Source: Alphaproteobacteria bacterium (GTDB lineage: Bacteria > Pseudomonadota > Alphaproteobacteria > Rickettsiales > UBA8987). Taken from it: a stretch of DNA of 24,692 nt. The position numbers were made by a program, and so were the translations under genes. This document shows, piece by piece, positions 8,123-16,926 of this stretch (position 1 is its first letter; every line of letters begins with the position of its first letter). A model generated the notes under the pieces. That model was not told where the DNA came from. It saw only the letters and a list, made by a program, of their open reading frames with translations, and made no database searches. The DNA is taken from NCBI GenBank assembly GCA_023269645.1, contig JAHFPR010000001.1, positions 1 to 24,692 on the forward strand, given 5' to 3'.

Positions 8123-8975
8123 TCCTCTTCTTTCCCGCCAGCGCGCGAATCACCCCCCGCATACTCTGCACTTCCTGGGCAGTCATCCCCGCACGGGAGA
8201 ACAGGTTGCGGAGGTTCGCGGTCATTTTCGGTTTTTTATTGGGAACCTGGGCATAAAAGCCGCCTTCTTCCAGCTCGCGCTCCAGATGCTCCAGCATCGC
8301 AATGATTTCTTCCTTGGTGGCAGGCGGCTCCACCATGCTCTGGATGACAGAATCCGGTTCTTTTTCGTTGAACCAGCGTTTTCTTGCGCCCGCCTCCTCG
8401 CGGTATCCGGAAGCCTCGTAACACACCACCGCTACTGCCTGTGCCAGATTCAGCGACGCGCAATTTTCATCGGTGGGAATAGTCAGGATTACATCCGCCA
8501 GTGCCACCTCCTCATTGGTAAGCCCAATGCGCTCGCGCCCAAAGATGAGGCCGTATTTTCTGTCATCCTGAGGCGCAGCCGAAGGATCTCCCGCCGCATG
8601 AGATCCTTCACTTCGTTCAGGATGACAGCCCATCGCTTCCCGCAACTCCCTCGGCGCGATGCACCGCTTCACCATATCGCGCGGGCGGGCGGTGACGGCA
8701 AAAATACAATGCAGGTCGGCGATGGCCTCCCGCAGCGTTTCATATATTTTCGCCTGCCGGACAATACCCGCCGCAACCGCCGCCATATCCTCCGCTTTCG
8801 GGTTCGGCCAGCCATCGCGCGGGGCGACGATGCGCAGTTCGTGCATCCCGAAATTCATCATCACCCGCGCAGCCGCGCCGATATTCTCGCCCATCTGCGG
8901 GCTTACCAGGATGATGGCGGGATGGGTGATGGAAGGACAGCCCTTTGCGCTTTCTTTTATGCCACCCTCCAGCAA
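8118..8975 (-). CDS. trmJ: SPOUT tRNA/rRNA 2'-O-methyltransferase (TrmJ family) with inserted peptide
   Basis: TrmJ methylates the 2'-OH of nucleotide 32 in the tRNA anticodon loop, using S-adenosylmethionine in a trefoil-knot fold. The SpoU motifs are present: PQMGENIGAAARVMMNFG (about 26-43), GLIFGRERIGLTNEE (142-156) and IPTDENCASLNLAQAVAVVCYE (166-187). Residues 117-138, beginning CHPERSEGS, are extra to the family; a palindromic element encodes them just before the second motif. The frame opens with TTG directly after the stop of the gene before it (GGGGA seven bases upstream). There is no ATG before the conserved core, so a non-ATG start is required. The TGA lies inside a hairpin repeat. 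The assignment to TrmJ rather than another SpoU enzyme is by overall motif likeness. Confidence 0.85.
   Translation of the reverse strand: MLEGGIKESAKGCPSITHPAIILVSPQMGENIGAAARVMMNFGMHELRIVAPRDGWPNPKAEDMAAVAAGIVRQAKIYETLREAIADLHCIFAVTARPRDMVKRCIAPRELREAMGCHPERSEGSHAAGDPSAAPQDDRKYGLIFGRERIGLTNEEVALADVILTIPTDENCASLNLAQAVAVVCYEASGYREEAGARKRWFNEKEPDSVIQSMVEPPATKEEIIAMLEHLERELEEGGFYAQVPNKKPKMTANLRNLFSRAGMTAQEVQSMRGVIRALAGKKRR
8560..8628. repeat. family A coding palindromic element (in trmJ)
   Basis: An imperfect palindrome from CTGTCATCCTGA (8560) to TCAGGATGACAG (8628), 65 bp between GTC and GAC. Translated on the minus strand it gives [13 protein letters not shown] followed by DPSAAPQDD with no stop. 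The frame and orientation match those of the copies in mutS and tsaE. Confidence 0.9.
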
Positions 8976-9248
8976 CTATTCATCCCCGTAGGTGATATTG
9001 TATTTCTCTTTCATTTCCTTCTTGAGTTCGGGAGAGGGATCGCCGTAGCCGGATTTGACGATGGTTCCGTATTCCTCCAGATTGAACACTTCCGTACCCT
9101 TCAGTGCCTTCAGGAATGATTTTTCCTTCGGCGGATCCACCAGCACGAAATAATAGGCACTGCGCCCGTCAGCGGGCATGAAACGCAGGTAATACATCCG
9201 GTTCCTCTGTGCCTGAATACGCTCCGCAAAACTTTTCGGCTTCATCAT
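8976..9248 (-). CDS. small protein of unknown function
   Basis: I do not recognise this 90-residue protein. It begins [23 protein letters not shown], has no signal peptide or membrane segment, and mixes basic residues with a central aromatic strand-like patch ([11 protein letters not shown]). It ends in an acidic, lysine-rich tail. It overlaps the mutS stop as ATGA, and trmJ follows at once, so it is translated as part of a mutS-x-trmJ unit. The tight coupling and normal codon use support a real gene. No function can be inferred; neighbours in DNA repair and RNA modification do not define one. Confidence 0.75.
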   Translation of the reverse strand: MMKPKSFAERIQAQRNRMYYLRFMPADGRSAYYFVLVDPPKEKSFLKALKGTEVFNLEEYGTIVKSGYGDPSPELKKEMKEKYNITYGDE

Positions 9249-11972
9249 GATAATATGCGCTCCCGTAAGCTATAAAGTAATTCCAGCGCCTCGCGCGGGG
9301 TTAAATTATCAACATCCACCGCTTTTAGCAAGGCCTCGATTGTAATGTCATCCTGAGCCTTCGGCGAAGGATCTCCCGCCACGGGGGATCCTTCGCTACG
9401 CTCAGGATGACAGTACGCTCGTTCAGGATGACAGTACGCAAAAAGAGGCAGGCTTTCGCTGAGCTGCGTCATCGCGCTGCCGCTTTCGCCTTCCTGAAGC
9501 GTGTGCATCACCTGTTCCGCGCGCGCGAGCACCGCCTGCGGAAGCCCGGCCAGCCGCCCGACATGGATGCCGTAGGAGCGATCCACCACCCCCTCGCCAA
9601 TTTCATGCAGAAACACCACGTCACCCTTCCATTCCTTCACTTTCATCGTGTAACAGGCGAGATGCGGCAGGCGGGCGCGCAGCATGGTAAGCTCATGGTA
9701 GTGCGTAGCGAAAAGGCCACGGCAGCGCAATGTATCGTGGAGGTATTCCACCACCGCCCAGGCGATGGAAAGCCCGTCAAACGTGGCTGTTCCGCGCCCA
9801 AGCTCGTCCAGAATCACCAGCGAGCGGTCGGTCGCCTGGTTCAGGATGGCCGCCGTTTCCACCATCTCCACCATGAAAGTGGATTGGCCGCGCGCCAGGT
9901 TATCCGCCGCACCCACACGGCTGAACACACGATCCACCACACCGATATGCGCGCTTTCAGCAGGCACGAACGAACCCATCTGCGCGAGCACGGCGATAAG
10001 CGCGTTCTGCCGCAGGAATGTGCTCTTCCCCGCCATGTTCGGGCCGGTGACGAGCCAAAGGCGTTGCGCCTCCGAAAGATCACAATCATTGGCGATGAAG
10101 CGATCCCCTGCGAGTGCCTCCACCACCGGATGCCTGCCACCCCTGATGCGAAAAGCGCGGCTGTCATCCACGTGCGGACGGCTGTAATTATGGGTCGTGG
10201 CGAGTTCCGCCAGTGCACTGCCAACATCCAGCATGGCGAGCGATTGGGCACACAGCGCGATGGCATCTCCCTGCGCCACGACCTTCCGCACAAGCCGCTG
10301 GAAAATCTCGATTTCCAGCTCCAGCGCATAGCCGCGCGCGTTGATGATTTTATGCTCCAGCTCCTTGAGTTCCTGCGTGGTGTAGCGGAGCGCGCCGCCC
10401 ATCGTTTGCCTGTGGATAAAGTAATCCGGAACCTTGTCGGAATTCTGAGGTGTTACTTCAATAAAATATCCCAATATATTATTTTCTTTTATTTTTAGTG
10501 AGTTTATAGTTGTTTCCCTGCTGTATTTTTCCCGCAGCGCATCCTTGAATTTCTGGCTGTCATGCTGCGCCTGGCGGTAATCATCCAGCTTCGCATCGTA
10601 GCCATTGCGGATAAACCCGCCGTCGCGTACGTGAACACCCACGTTATCCGTCAACGCTTCCTGAAGTTCGAGCAGCAGCGCGTCCGGTGTGCCCAGCCCC
10701 TGAACGCACCCGCGCAGGCTGGCCGGAACCGCAGCATCCGCCAGAAATTCAAACATCCCGGAGATCAGCATCGCCTGCCGCAGCCCATCCCGGATTGCAC
10801 CCAGATCGCGCGGGCTGGCACGCCCCTGCCCCAGATAAAGCCGGGAAAGCGCGCTCCATATCCGGAAGCTGGTGCAGTGCCTCGCGCAATTCGCGACGCA
10901 GTTGCGGCTGCATGGTGAAAAACTCCACCCTGTCCAAGCGGCTCCGTATCGCCTCCGGATCAAGCAGCGGCGCACCGATATAGCTGCACAGCAGCCGCGC
11001 GCCCGTACCCGTCACCGTTTTATCAATCGCGGAAAGCAGCGACCCGCGAAACTCGCCGGAAAGCGTGCGCTCAAGCTCAAGATTCCGGCGCGATGCGGCA
11101 TCAATGGACATGAACTGCAGCATCCCCAGCCGCTTCGGAGGGTTGAGGCGCGGCAGGTTGCCCTTCTGCGTAAGCTCCACATAATCCAGCAGCGCGCCAC
11201 ACGCGCCGAGTTCCGCATCCTCCAGCGCGCCGAACCCCTCCAGCGAGGCCACTTTATACGCATCCTTCAACTTGCGCGCGCCCTTGGTGCTATCGAAAAA
11301 ACTGGCGGCATGGGGAGCCAGTGCCGCACGGTATTCCCCCAGCGCAGCGGCGAATGATTCATCCTGCCACAGCGTTTCGGAAACCAGCAATTCCTTGGGA
11401 TTGACGCGGGAAAGCTCCGCCCCCAGCGATTCCCGGTTCACCGCGCACACATAAAACTCACCGGTAGAAATATCGAGCCATGCCAGCGCAAGTGCCGCGT
11501 TCTTTTTCCCCGGAGCAATCGCCGCCAGGAAATTGGCGGAACGCGCATCCAGCAGCGTATCCTCCGTCAGTGTTCCCGAAGTAACAATCCTTACTACTTC
11601 GCGTTTCACGACAGACTTCGCGCCGCGCTTTTTGGCCTCGCGCGGGTCTTCCATCTGCTCGCAGATGGCGACCTTGAAGCCCTTTTTAATCAGCTTGTGG
11701 AGGTAATATTCGCCGTTATGGTGCGGAACGCCGCACATCGGAACATCCTTGCCGTTGAGCTTGCCGCGATGGGTGAGCGCAATATCCAGCGCGCCGGAAG
11801 CGGTGATCGCGTCCTCGAAAAACAGCTCGTAAAAATCCCCCATCCGGTAGAACAGCAGGTATTCCGGATGGGCTTCCTTGATGGAAAAATACTGCCGCAT
11901 CATCGGCGTGATGGGCGCGGTGGCGTTCGGCTCCACTTCGAGTTCCACGATGTTGTTGGCGGGTTGGCTCAT
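9245..11972 (-). pseudogene. mutS: DNA mismatch repair ATPase MutS, frameshifted
   Basis: MutS recognises mispaired and looped bases to start mismatch repair. The 5' part (11972 to about 10855) encodes the mismatch-binding domain with F47-Y-E49 in FYRMGDFYEL and the connector/core region up to LPDMER. The frame then fails: the natural continuation [10 protein letters not shown]...[12 protein letters not shown] lies in another frame, which stays open to 9245. That part holds the clamp, the Walker A motif [10 protein letters not shown], the ATPase motifs ([23 protein letters not shown]) and the C-terminal helices. The break is at a GC run (10849-10854) that appears 2 bp short. If intact, the gene would make about 909 residues. 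The 3' part also carries a family A element and a 17-bp direct repeat in the linker before the C-terminal helices. Both halves look well conserved, so the break is recent, a phase-variable site, or a sequencing error. Confidence 0.88.
9345..9413. repeat. family A coding palindromic element (in mutS)
   Basis: Palindromic element with inner ends GTCATCCTGA (9347) and TCAGGATGAC (9411), 65 bp. On the minus strand it encodes [13 protein letters not shown] followed by DPSPKAQDD. The right end is partly duplicated: TCAGGATGACAGTACGC occurs at 9402-9418 and again at 9423-9439, a 21-bp (seven-codon) step that gives a second CHPERAY in the protein. Confidence 0.9.
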
Positions 11973-11982
11973 GACAGCACCA

Positions 11983-12011
11983 ATTATAGGGCGGTAACGG
12001 GGCGAAGTAAA
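11983..12011 (-). promoter_or_regulatory. sigma-70-type promoter of mutS
   Basis: On the minus strand TTTACT (12006-12011), a 17-bp spacer and a perfect TATAAT (11983-11988). The start point would fall near 11976, only about four bases before the mutS ATG (11972), so the mRNA would be nearly leaderless. The weak GGTG before the ATG agrees with that. Confidence 0.55.
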
Positions 12012-12012
12012 T

Positions 12013-12092
12013 CGTCATTGCGAGCGGAGCGAAGCAATCCAGCCTTGCACCTTGGGAAGTTTCTGGATTGCTTCGCTCCGCTCGCAATGACG
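12013..12092. repeat. perfect 30-bp inverted repeat element (family B)
   Basis: Two perfectly complementary 30-bp arms (12013-12042 and 12063-12092) flank a 20-base loop. The arms begin CGTCATTGCGAG and end CTCGCAATGACG. The element begins 2 bp upstream of the mutS -35 box. Perfect arm pairing suggests a recent insertion or strong selection on the structure. No open frame or transposase is present. Confidence 0.9.
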
Positions 12093-12110
12093 GATGCCCA
12101 GAAAGCACAA

Positions 12111-12170
12111 AACCCCGCTGACACGATTGAAAAAACTCAAAATGGGGATTTCAAAAGTATCAGCGAGGTT
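12111..12170 (-). terminator. candidate intrinsic terminator, minus strand
   Basis: A 14-bp inverted repeat (12111-12124 with 12157-12170, 32-base loop) has two mismatches in the DNA. They become G-U pairs only in the minus-strand RNA. TTTTG follows the stem on that strand. It lies about 45 bp past the stop of the candidate small ORF. The large loop lowers confidence. Confidence 0.4.
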
Positions 12171-12215
12171 CAGGCGGAGCGAAGGAAAAATTAGTGTTAT
12201 TTCTTTCCTTTCTTA

Positions 12216-12326
12216 CTATCCTTTAAAAAGATCTCCAAGGCAGCTTAAAAAGAGCAGAGCCGATACTGTAAGAAGCAGTGCCAGTATTGGATCAGAGTGC
12301 CAAAATTGAATATACTCATGAATCAT
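12216..12326 (-). CDS. possible 36-residue membrane peptide
   Basis: A short frame, MIHEYIQFWHSDP... ending in GDLFKG. A polar aromatic N-terminus is followed by one clear hydrophobic segment (about residues 13-28, ILALLLTVSALLFLS) and a short charged end. This fits a single-span small membrane protein. GGTG lies 4 bases before the ATG, and AAAGG somewhat further. It is flanked downstream by a terminator-like stem on the same strand. I recognise no family, and a frame this short can arise by chance; the membrane-like composition and strand-specific terminator are the only support. Confidence 0.35.
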   Translation of the reverse strand: MIHEYIQFWHSDPILALLLTVSALLFLSCLGDLFKG

Positions 12327-12392
12327 CTCACACCAAACCTTTCATTTTTCGGGTGTTTACTACATCGCGTTTAACTGACACGACGAAGAATC

Positions 12393-12424
12393 AAAAAAAC
12401 TGTGACAAAAATCAGGGTGTCACA
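12393..12424 (-). terminator. intrinsic terminator-like hairpin, minus strand
   Basis: A perfect 7-bp stem TGTGACA / TGTCACA with a 10-base loop, followed on the minus strand by G and seven T residues (12393-12399). No minus-strand gene lies close upstream. A transcript would have to start just ahead, for example at the extended -10 near 12452-12460. Confidence 0.5.
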
Positions 12425-12451
12425 CAAACGCGAACGTATAAAATAGGTTCC

Positions 12452-12460
12452 ATCATACCA
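12452..12460 (-). promoter_or_regulatory. candidate extended -10 promoter
   Basis: On the minus strand TGG-TATGAT: a TGn extension and a -10 box with five of six consensus bases. No good -35 is visible at 16-18 bp. It could drive the terminator-like hairpin at 12393-12424 and the small frame beyond. Confidence 0.3.
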
Positions 12461-12505
12461 GAAGTATATATATCAAGTCTTTTATTTCCCCACCTTGGTA
12501 TTTCT

Positions 12506-12564
12506 GTCACCCCGGCGTATGCCGGGGTCTGGTCTTTCCGGATACCGTCATGCGACGGCATGAC
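12506..12564. repeat. palindromic repeat with GTCA/TGAC ends
   Basis: Runs from GTCACCCCGG to GGCATGAC. It contains the hairpins CCCCGGCGTATGCCGGGG and CCGTCATGCGACGG. It has the same type of ends as the other palindromic families in the window. No coding content. Confidence 0.65.
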
Positions 12565-12628
12565 AAATCCCCTTGCGTTCGCCACTTCCGCTTGCTAGAT
12601 TGCCCCCGCGATACACGCGGAAATCCAA

Positions 12629-12643
12629 TGCTGCGGCGCAGCA
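12629..12643. other. short dyad TGCTGCG/CGCAGCA
   Basis: A 15-bp perfect dyad with a single central base, 6 bp ahead of the family A element upstream of maeB. It follows a weak promoter-like pair (TTGCGT 12573-12578, 17 bp, TAGATT 12596-12601) on the plus strand. It could be an operator for maeB, but there is no further support. Confidence 0.25.
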
Positions 12644-12648
12644 CAACC

Positions 12649-12717
12649 CGTCATCCTGAGGCGAAGCCGAAGGATCTCCAGCCACGTGAGATCCTTCGCC
12701 TGCGGCTCAGGATGACA
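12649..12717. repeat. family A palindromic element upstream of maeB
   Basis: An intergenic copy of the element found in trmJ, mutS and tsaE: GTCATCCTGA (12650) to TCAGGATGAC (12716). It is 67 bp rather than the 65 bp of the other copies. It ends about 20 bp before the maeB start, so any maeB promoter lies within or beyond it. Confidence 0.9.
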
Positions 12718-12737
12718 GCAACCAACAGGAAAAAATC

Positions 12738-15107
12738 ATGGCCAAGGACAGCAAGCAGGACAAGGCAAAAAATACGAAACGCGCGGAAATGACGGATGAA
12801 AATTCCCTGGCCTACCGCAACGACGAAGCCCTCCGTTTCCATGAGGAAGGCAAGCCGGGCAAAATCCAGATAACCGCCACCAAGCCCTTGCTCACCCAGC
12901 GCGATCTTTCGCTGGCCTATTCCCCCGGCGTGGCCGCACCCTGCCTGGAAATCCAGAAAGACCCGGATGCGGCCTATAAATATACCGCGCGCGGGAATTT
13001 TGTGGCTGTGATTTCCAACGGCACGGCGGTGCTCGGCCTCGGCGATCTCGGCGCGCTGGCTTCCAAGCCGGTGATGGAGGGCAAGGGTGTGCTGTTCAAG
13101 CGGTTCGCGGATATTGACGCGATTGATATTGAAGTGGATACGAAGGATGTCAGCGAGTTCGTGAATTGTGTGCGCTACCTCGGCCCAAGCTGGGGCGGTA
13201 TTAATCTGGAAGACATCGGCGCGCCCGCCTGCTTCGAGATTGAGAATCAGCTCAAGGAACTGATGGAAATCCCCGTCTTCCACGATGACCAGCACGGAAC
13301 CGCTATCGTCACCGGCGCGGCGCTCATCAACGCCTGCCATCTTACCGGCAAGAAGCTCGAAAACCTGAAGCTGGTGGTGCTCGGCGCGGGATCGGCGGGT
13401 ATCGCCTGCGCCCTGCTCGCCAAGGAACTTGGCGTTCGGAACCCGCTGCTGATTGACCGCATCGGCGTGATCTACAAAGGCCGCAAGGAAGGCATGAACC
13501 AGTGGAAAGACGCGCTCGCCGCCGATACAGATTGCCGCACACTGGAAGATGCCATGAAAGATGCCGACGTGTTCTATGGCCTCGCGGGCAAGGGCGCGAT
13601 CAATAAAAAGCACGTGGCTTCAATGGCCAAAAATCCGGTTATTTTTGCAATGGCGAACCCCGATCCGGAAATCACGCCGGAGGATGTCCGCGAGGTGCGG
13701 GATGATGCGATTATCGCTACCGGACGCTCGGATTATAACAACCAGGTGAATAACGTGCTCGGCTTCCCCTATATCTTCCGGGGCGCGCTGGATGTCCACG
13801 CCACCACCATCAACCAGGAAATGAAAATCGCCGCCGCGCGCGCCCTTGCAGAACTCGCCCGCAAGCCCGTGCCGGAGGAAGTGAAGGCCGCCTATGGCAA
13901 TAAAAAGATGGAGTTCGGGCCGGATTATATCATCCCCTCGCCGTTCGATCCCCGGCTTATCTCCACCGTACCGGTGGCCGTGGCGCAGGCCGCGATGAAT
14001 ACGGGTGTCGCCAAAAAACCCATCGAGGATATGGATAAATACCGCGAGGAACTCGCCGCTCGCCTCAACCCCACCGCCAACACCCTCAACCTTATTTACA
14101 AGCAGCTCCGCTCCCATCCGAAAACAGTGGTGTTCGCGGAAGGGGAAGAGGAAACCGTGGTGCGCGCCGCCTTCCAGTGGCGGGATCACGGCTACGGCAA
14201 CGCAATTCTCGTAGGCCGAGAAAAGCAGATAGAAAAAATCATTGCCACGATGAATGTTGAAGACCGCGAGGGCATCACCATTACCAATGCCGCAATCTCG
14301 GATAAAAACGAGCAGTATATTGATTTTATGTATCACAAGCTCCAGCGCAAGGGCTACCTGCTCCGCGATTGTGGCCGCCTGGTGAAGAACGACCGCAACA
14401 TCTTCGCCTCCTGTATGCTCGCAGTGGGCGATGCCGACGCGCTCATCACGGGCATGACGCGCAGCTATAACCAAACCCTGAAAAGCATTCTCAGCATTAT
14501 TGATCCGCAGGAAGGCCAGCGCGTGTTCGGGCTTTCCATGATGATCGCCAAGAACCAGCAGACCGTGTTCATGTCCGATACCGCCGCGCACAGCCAGCCG
14601 GGGCCGGAAGCACTCGCCAACATCGCAGTGCAGAGCGCGCTGATGGCACGTCGCATGGGGCACGAGCCGCGCGTGGCGATGCTCTCTTTCTCCAATTTCG
14701 GCAACCCGATGCATGAGCGCGCTTCCAGCCTGCGCAAGGCGGTGGAAATCCTCGACGGCATGAAAGTGGATTTTGAATATGAGGGAGAAATGACCGCCGA
14801 CGTGGCACTCAACGCCGATTTGATGAAGCTCTACCCGTTCTGCCGCCTCTCCAGGCCAGCCAACGTACTCATCATGCCGAGCCTGCACGCCTCGCATATT
14901 TCCGCGAAGCTGCTGAAGGAACTCGGCGGCGGAACGCTCATCGGCCCGGTGCTGATGGGGCTGCAGAAATCCGCGCAGATCGTGCCGATGAACTCCAGCG
15001 TTTCCGATATTCTGAATATCGCGGCACTGGCGGCTGTCGGCACATTCGCGGAGGAGGAAACACCGCAGAAAAACACGAAAACCGCTCGGTTGGTAAAAAG
15101 TGCCTGA
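12738..15107 (+). CDS. maeB: NADP-dependent malic enzyme with phosphotransacetylase-like domain
   Basis: Oxidatively decarboxylates malate to pyruvate, giving NADPH and linking the TCA cycle to pyruvate. The 789 residues have a malic enzyme N-domain ([14 protein letters not shown] near residue 60; [53 protein letters not shown]), an NAD(P)-binding region ([20 protein letters not shown]), then from about residue 430 a phosphotransacetylase-related domain ([33 protein letters not shown]). This MaeB architecture is usual in Alphaproteobacteria, where the second domain is thought to be regulatory. The start is preceded by AGGA at 8 bases. A slightly long, lysine-rich N-terminus precedes the conserved part. 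Confidence 0.96.
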   Translation: MAKDSKQDKAKNTKRAEMTDENSLAYRNDEALRFHEEGKPGKIQITATKPLLTQRDLSLAYSPGVAAPCLEIQKDPDAAYKYTARGNFVAVISNGTAVLGLGDLGALASKPVMEGKGVLFKRFADIDAIDIEVDTKDVSEFVNCVRYLGPSWGGINLEDIGAPACFEIENQLKELMEIPVFHDDQHGTAIVTGAALINACHLTGKKLENLKLVVLGAGSAGIACALLAKELGVRNPLLIDRIGVIYKGRKEGMNQWKDALAADTDCRTLEDAMKDADVFYGLAGKGAINKKHVASMAKNPVIFAMANPDPEITPEDVREVRDDAIIATGRSDYNNQVNNVLGFPYIFRGALDVHATTINQEMKIAAARALAELARKPVPEEVKAAYGNKKMEFGPDYIIPSPFDPRLISTVPVAVAQAAMNTGVAKKPIEDMDKYREELAARLNPTANTLNLIYKQLRSHPKTVVFAEGEEETVVRAAFQWRDHGYGNAILVGREKQIEKIIATMNVEDREGITITNAAISDKNEQYIDFMYHKLQRKGYLLRDCGRLVKNDRNIFASCMLAVGDADALITGMTRSYNQTLKSILSIIDPQEGQRVFGLSMMIAKNQQTVFMSDTAAHSQPGPEALANIAVQSALMARRMGHEPRVAMLSFSNFGNPMHERASSLRKAVEILDGMKVDFEYEGEMTADVALNADLMKLYPFCRLSRPANVLIMPSLHASHISAKLLKELGGGTLIGPVLMGLQKSAQIVPMNSSVSDILNIAALAAVGTFAEEETPQKNTKTARLVKSA

Positions 15108-15122
15108 TCCTAGAAAAAGTGC

Positions 15123-15151
15123 TTGACGGAAGGCTCTTTTCAGGCTATCAA
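15123..15151 (+). promoter_or_regulatory. sigma-70-type promoter of rpsT
   Basis: TTGACG (15123-15128), a 17-bp spacer and TATCAA (15146-15151), with a start expected near 15158. It lies between maeB and rpsT and gives S20 a short leader of about 29 nt. Confidence 0.6.
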
Positions 15152-15186
15152 GGCCGCCCTTGCAACCTTATAACGCATAGAAAAAC

Positions 15187-15519
15187 ATGGCACATCATAC
15201 CGCGACACAGAAATCCCTCCGGCAGAGCGGCAAACGCCGTGAACTCAATGTATTCCGCCTGACCAAAATGCGGAATTCCTGCAAAAGCGTAGAAGCCGCC
15301 GTGGAAAAGAAAGATGCGAAAACCGCTCAGGAAGCCCTGAAAGAAGCGCAAAGCGACCTCGCCCGCGCCGTGAAGAATGATGTCATCAAAGCTGGCCAGG
15401 CCTCGCGCAAGCTGAGCCGCCTGAACGCCCAGGTGAAAGCACTGGCGACCGGAACCTCCGCAGCCCCCGCCGCCGCACAAGCCAAAAAAGCACCGAAAAA
15501 ATCCGCCGCGAAGAAATAA
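15187..15519 (+). CDS. rpsT: 30S ribosomal protein S20 (bS20)
   Basis: Binds the 5' region and helix 44 of 16S rRNA and stabilises the 30S subunit. The protein begins MAHHTATQKSLRQSGKRRELN, close to the family's A-N-x-x-S-A-x-K-x-x-R-x-x-x-x-R pattern, and includes DVIKAGQASRKLSRLNAQVKAL. S20 is usually near 87 residues; this one has 110. The extra C-terminus (after about residue 90) is an Ala/Lys-rich tail (SAAPAAAQAKKAPKKSAAKK) like those seen in some alphaproteobacterial ribosomal proteins. No clear ribosome site precedes the ATG. Confidence 0.93.
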   Translation: MAHHTATQKSLRQSGKRRELNVFRLTKMRNSCKSVEAAVEKKDAKTAQEALKEAQSDLARAVKNDVIKAGQASRKLSRLNAQVKALATGTSAAPAAAQAKKAPKKSAAKK

Positions 15520-15544
15520 GCCTTCGCTTCTTTTATTTTATCTC

Positions 15545-15675
15545 GTCATTCCCCGAATTTTGCGCAGCAAAATTATAGGGAAATCCATCTCACCGCGTGT
15601 ATCCGACTTGCGATAGATCGCCCCCCGCCTTCGCGGGGGCAGGCTCTAGAATCGCTACGCGATTCAGACAGTGAC
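15545..15675. repeat. family D palindromic element, copy 1
   Basis: Runs from GTCATTCCCCGAATTTTGCG to a GTGAC end, with sub-hairpins AATTTTGC/GCAAAATT, CCCCCGC/GCGGGGG and GAATCGC/GCGATTC. It shares ATCCATC, GATCGCC and CTAGAATCGCTAYGCGATTCAG with the copy at 16927-17030. The extra GC hairpin (about 15622-15639) is absent from the other copy. Its right end runs into metC and supplies the metC stop codon. Confidence 0.75.
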
Positions 15676-16887
15676 AGTCGCCCCCAGCCGCTTGAATCCT
15701 TTTTCCAAATCCGCAATCAAATCGTCCGCATCTTCCAGGCCGATATACAGCCGGATGCAGGTTCCTTTTTCTTGCCACCTGGTCGCCGTGCGGATAGGCG
15801 CGGGGTCGAAGCTGATAATCAGGCTCTCGAACCCACCCCAGCTATAGCCGATGGCGAACAGTTCCATCTTATCCAGTATTGCGGAAACCTGCTCCAGCGT
15901 GTAATCCTTATCGAGGATAATCGTGAACAGGCTCGCCGCGCCGGTGCAGTATTTTTTCCACAAGCCGTGGCCGGGATCTTTCGGGTGCGCAGGATACAGA
16001 ATCTTCCGCACCTCCTTCCGCTTTTCCAGCCACGCGATAATTTTATCGGTGGAGCGTTGATGCCGCTCCATCCGCGCGGCAAGGCTGCGGAGGCCGCGAA
16101 GCGCAAGCCAGCAATCATCCGGGCTGGTGCTGATGCCGAGATTCCGATAGGTTTGCAGCAGCGGCGTGATGGTATCCCCGCGCGTGAGCACCGCGCCAAG
16201 CAGCACATCCGAATGCCCCGCGATATATTTCGTGGGAACCTGAATGCAAATATCCACCCCGTGCTCCAGCGGATTGAAATAAAGCGGAGTCGCCCAGGAG
16301 CTATCGAGCGCAGTCAGCACCAGATGCTTTTTCGCCACCGCCGTGATCGCTTCCACGTCCTGCATCTCGAAAGTCAGCGAGCCGGGACTTTCCATAAAAA
16401 TCAACCGCGTATTTTTGCGGATGAGTTTGGCAATTCCCGCACCGCTTATCGTGGGATCATAATAGGTGGTTTCCACGCCGAAGCGCGTGAGGAATTTGTT
16501 GCAGAAACGCCGCGTCGGGCCATAGACGGAATCCACCATCAGCAGATGGTCGCCGCTTTGCAGGAAGCTCTGGAGCGTCAGCGTGATCGCCTCCAGCCCC
16601 GAAGAGGTAATCAGACAATCATCGGCTTTTTCCAGTTTCTTCAGCACATCCTGCAGCGCAAACGTGGTCGGCGTTCCGGCAATGCCATACCACGGGTCGG
16701 CGGTGGTAGCACCACGCGCTTCCTCGAAAGCATTTGGGAATTTCCCGGCCTCTGCCTCCTTCATATCCTTGAACGAGGGGAACACGATCGTAGATGCGCG
16801 ATACACCGCCGGATTCACCGCCCCCGCCTGCCTGTCCGGATTCCGCCCGGCATAAAGAAGTTCCGTTGTTTTTTTCATATTTTCCAT
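15664..16887 (-). CDS. metC: cystathionine beta-lyase (PLP-dependent)
   Basis: Cleaves cystathionine to homocysteine, pyruvate and ammonia in methionine synthesis. This Cys/Met-metabolism PLP enzyme has 407 residues. The cofactor lysine is Lys220 in VPTKYIAGHSDVLLGAV, and TPTTFALQ (72-79), SSGLEAI and LTALDSSWATPLYFNPLEHGVDI fit the MetC branch. The C-terminal GLEDADDLIADLEKGF is typical. The last three residues and the stop codon lie in a palindromic element. Two starts are possible: ATG at 16887, or ATG at 16878 with GGA close ahead. With ahcY nearby it may contribute to homocysteine metabolism. A cystathionine gamma-synthase/lyase role cannot be fully excluded. Confidence 0.9.
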   Translation of the reverse strand: MENMKKTTELLYAGRNPDRQAGAVNPAVYRASTIVFPSFKDMKEAEAGKFPNAFEEARGATTADPWYGIAGTPTTFALQDVLKKLEKADDCLITSSGLEAITLTLQSFLQSGDHLLMVDSVYGPTRRFCNKFLTRFGVETTYYDPTISGAGIAKLIRKNTRLIFMESPGSLTFEMQDVEAITAVAKKHLVLTALDSSWATPLYFNPLEHGVDICIQVPTKYIAGHSDVLLGAVLTRGDTITPLLQTYRNLGISTSPDDCWLALRGLRSLAARMERHQRSTDKIIAWLEKRKEVRKILYPAHPKDPGHGLWKKYCTGAASLFTIILDKDYTLEQVSAILDKMELFAIGYSWGGFESLIISFDPAPIRTATRWQEKGTCIRLYIGLEDADDLIADLEKGFKRLGATVTV

Positions 16888-16926
16888 ACTCTAGACATTG
16901 TGAACACCGCCATGCCCTGAATTGCT

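Noticed and set aside
12013..12092. Insertion sequence remnant
   Set aside because: No transposase frame or target duplication; it is an isolated palindromic unit of 80 bp.
12094..12309. 71-codon basic frame in the mutS-maeB gap
   Set aside because: It begins at the edge of the family B repeat and spans the minus-strand terminator-like stem; Arg/Lys/Ser-rich with no support.
12278..12598. 106-codon plus-strand frame in the mutS-maeB gap
   Set aside because: It covers a palindromic element and a terminator-like stem, has mixed composition and no ribosome site.
13620..14897. Long 425-codon open frame antisense to maeB
   Set aside because: maeB on the other strand has full family motifs throughout; the antisense product is His-rich with no recognisable domain and has no ribosome site.
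15772..16920. 382-codon open frame antisense to metC
   Set aside because: metC carries clear PLP-enzyme motifs on the opposite strand; this frame is Arg/His-rich noise.
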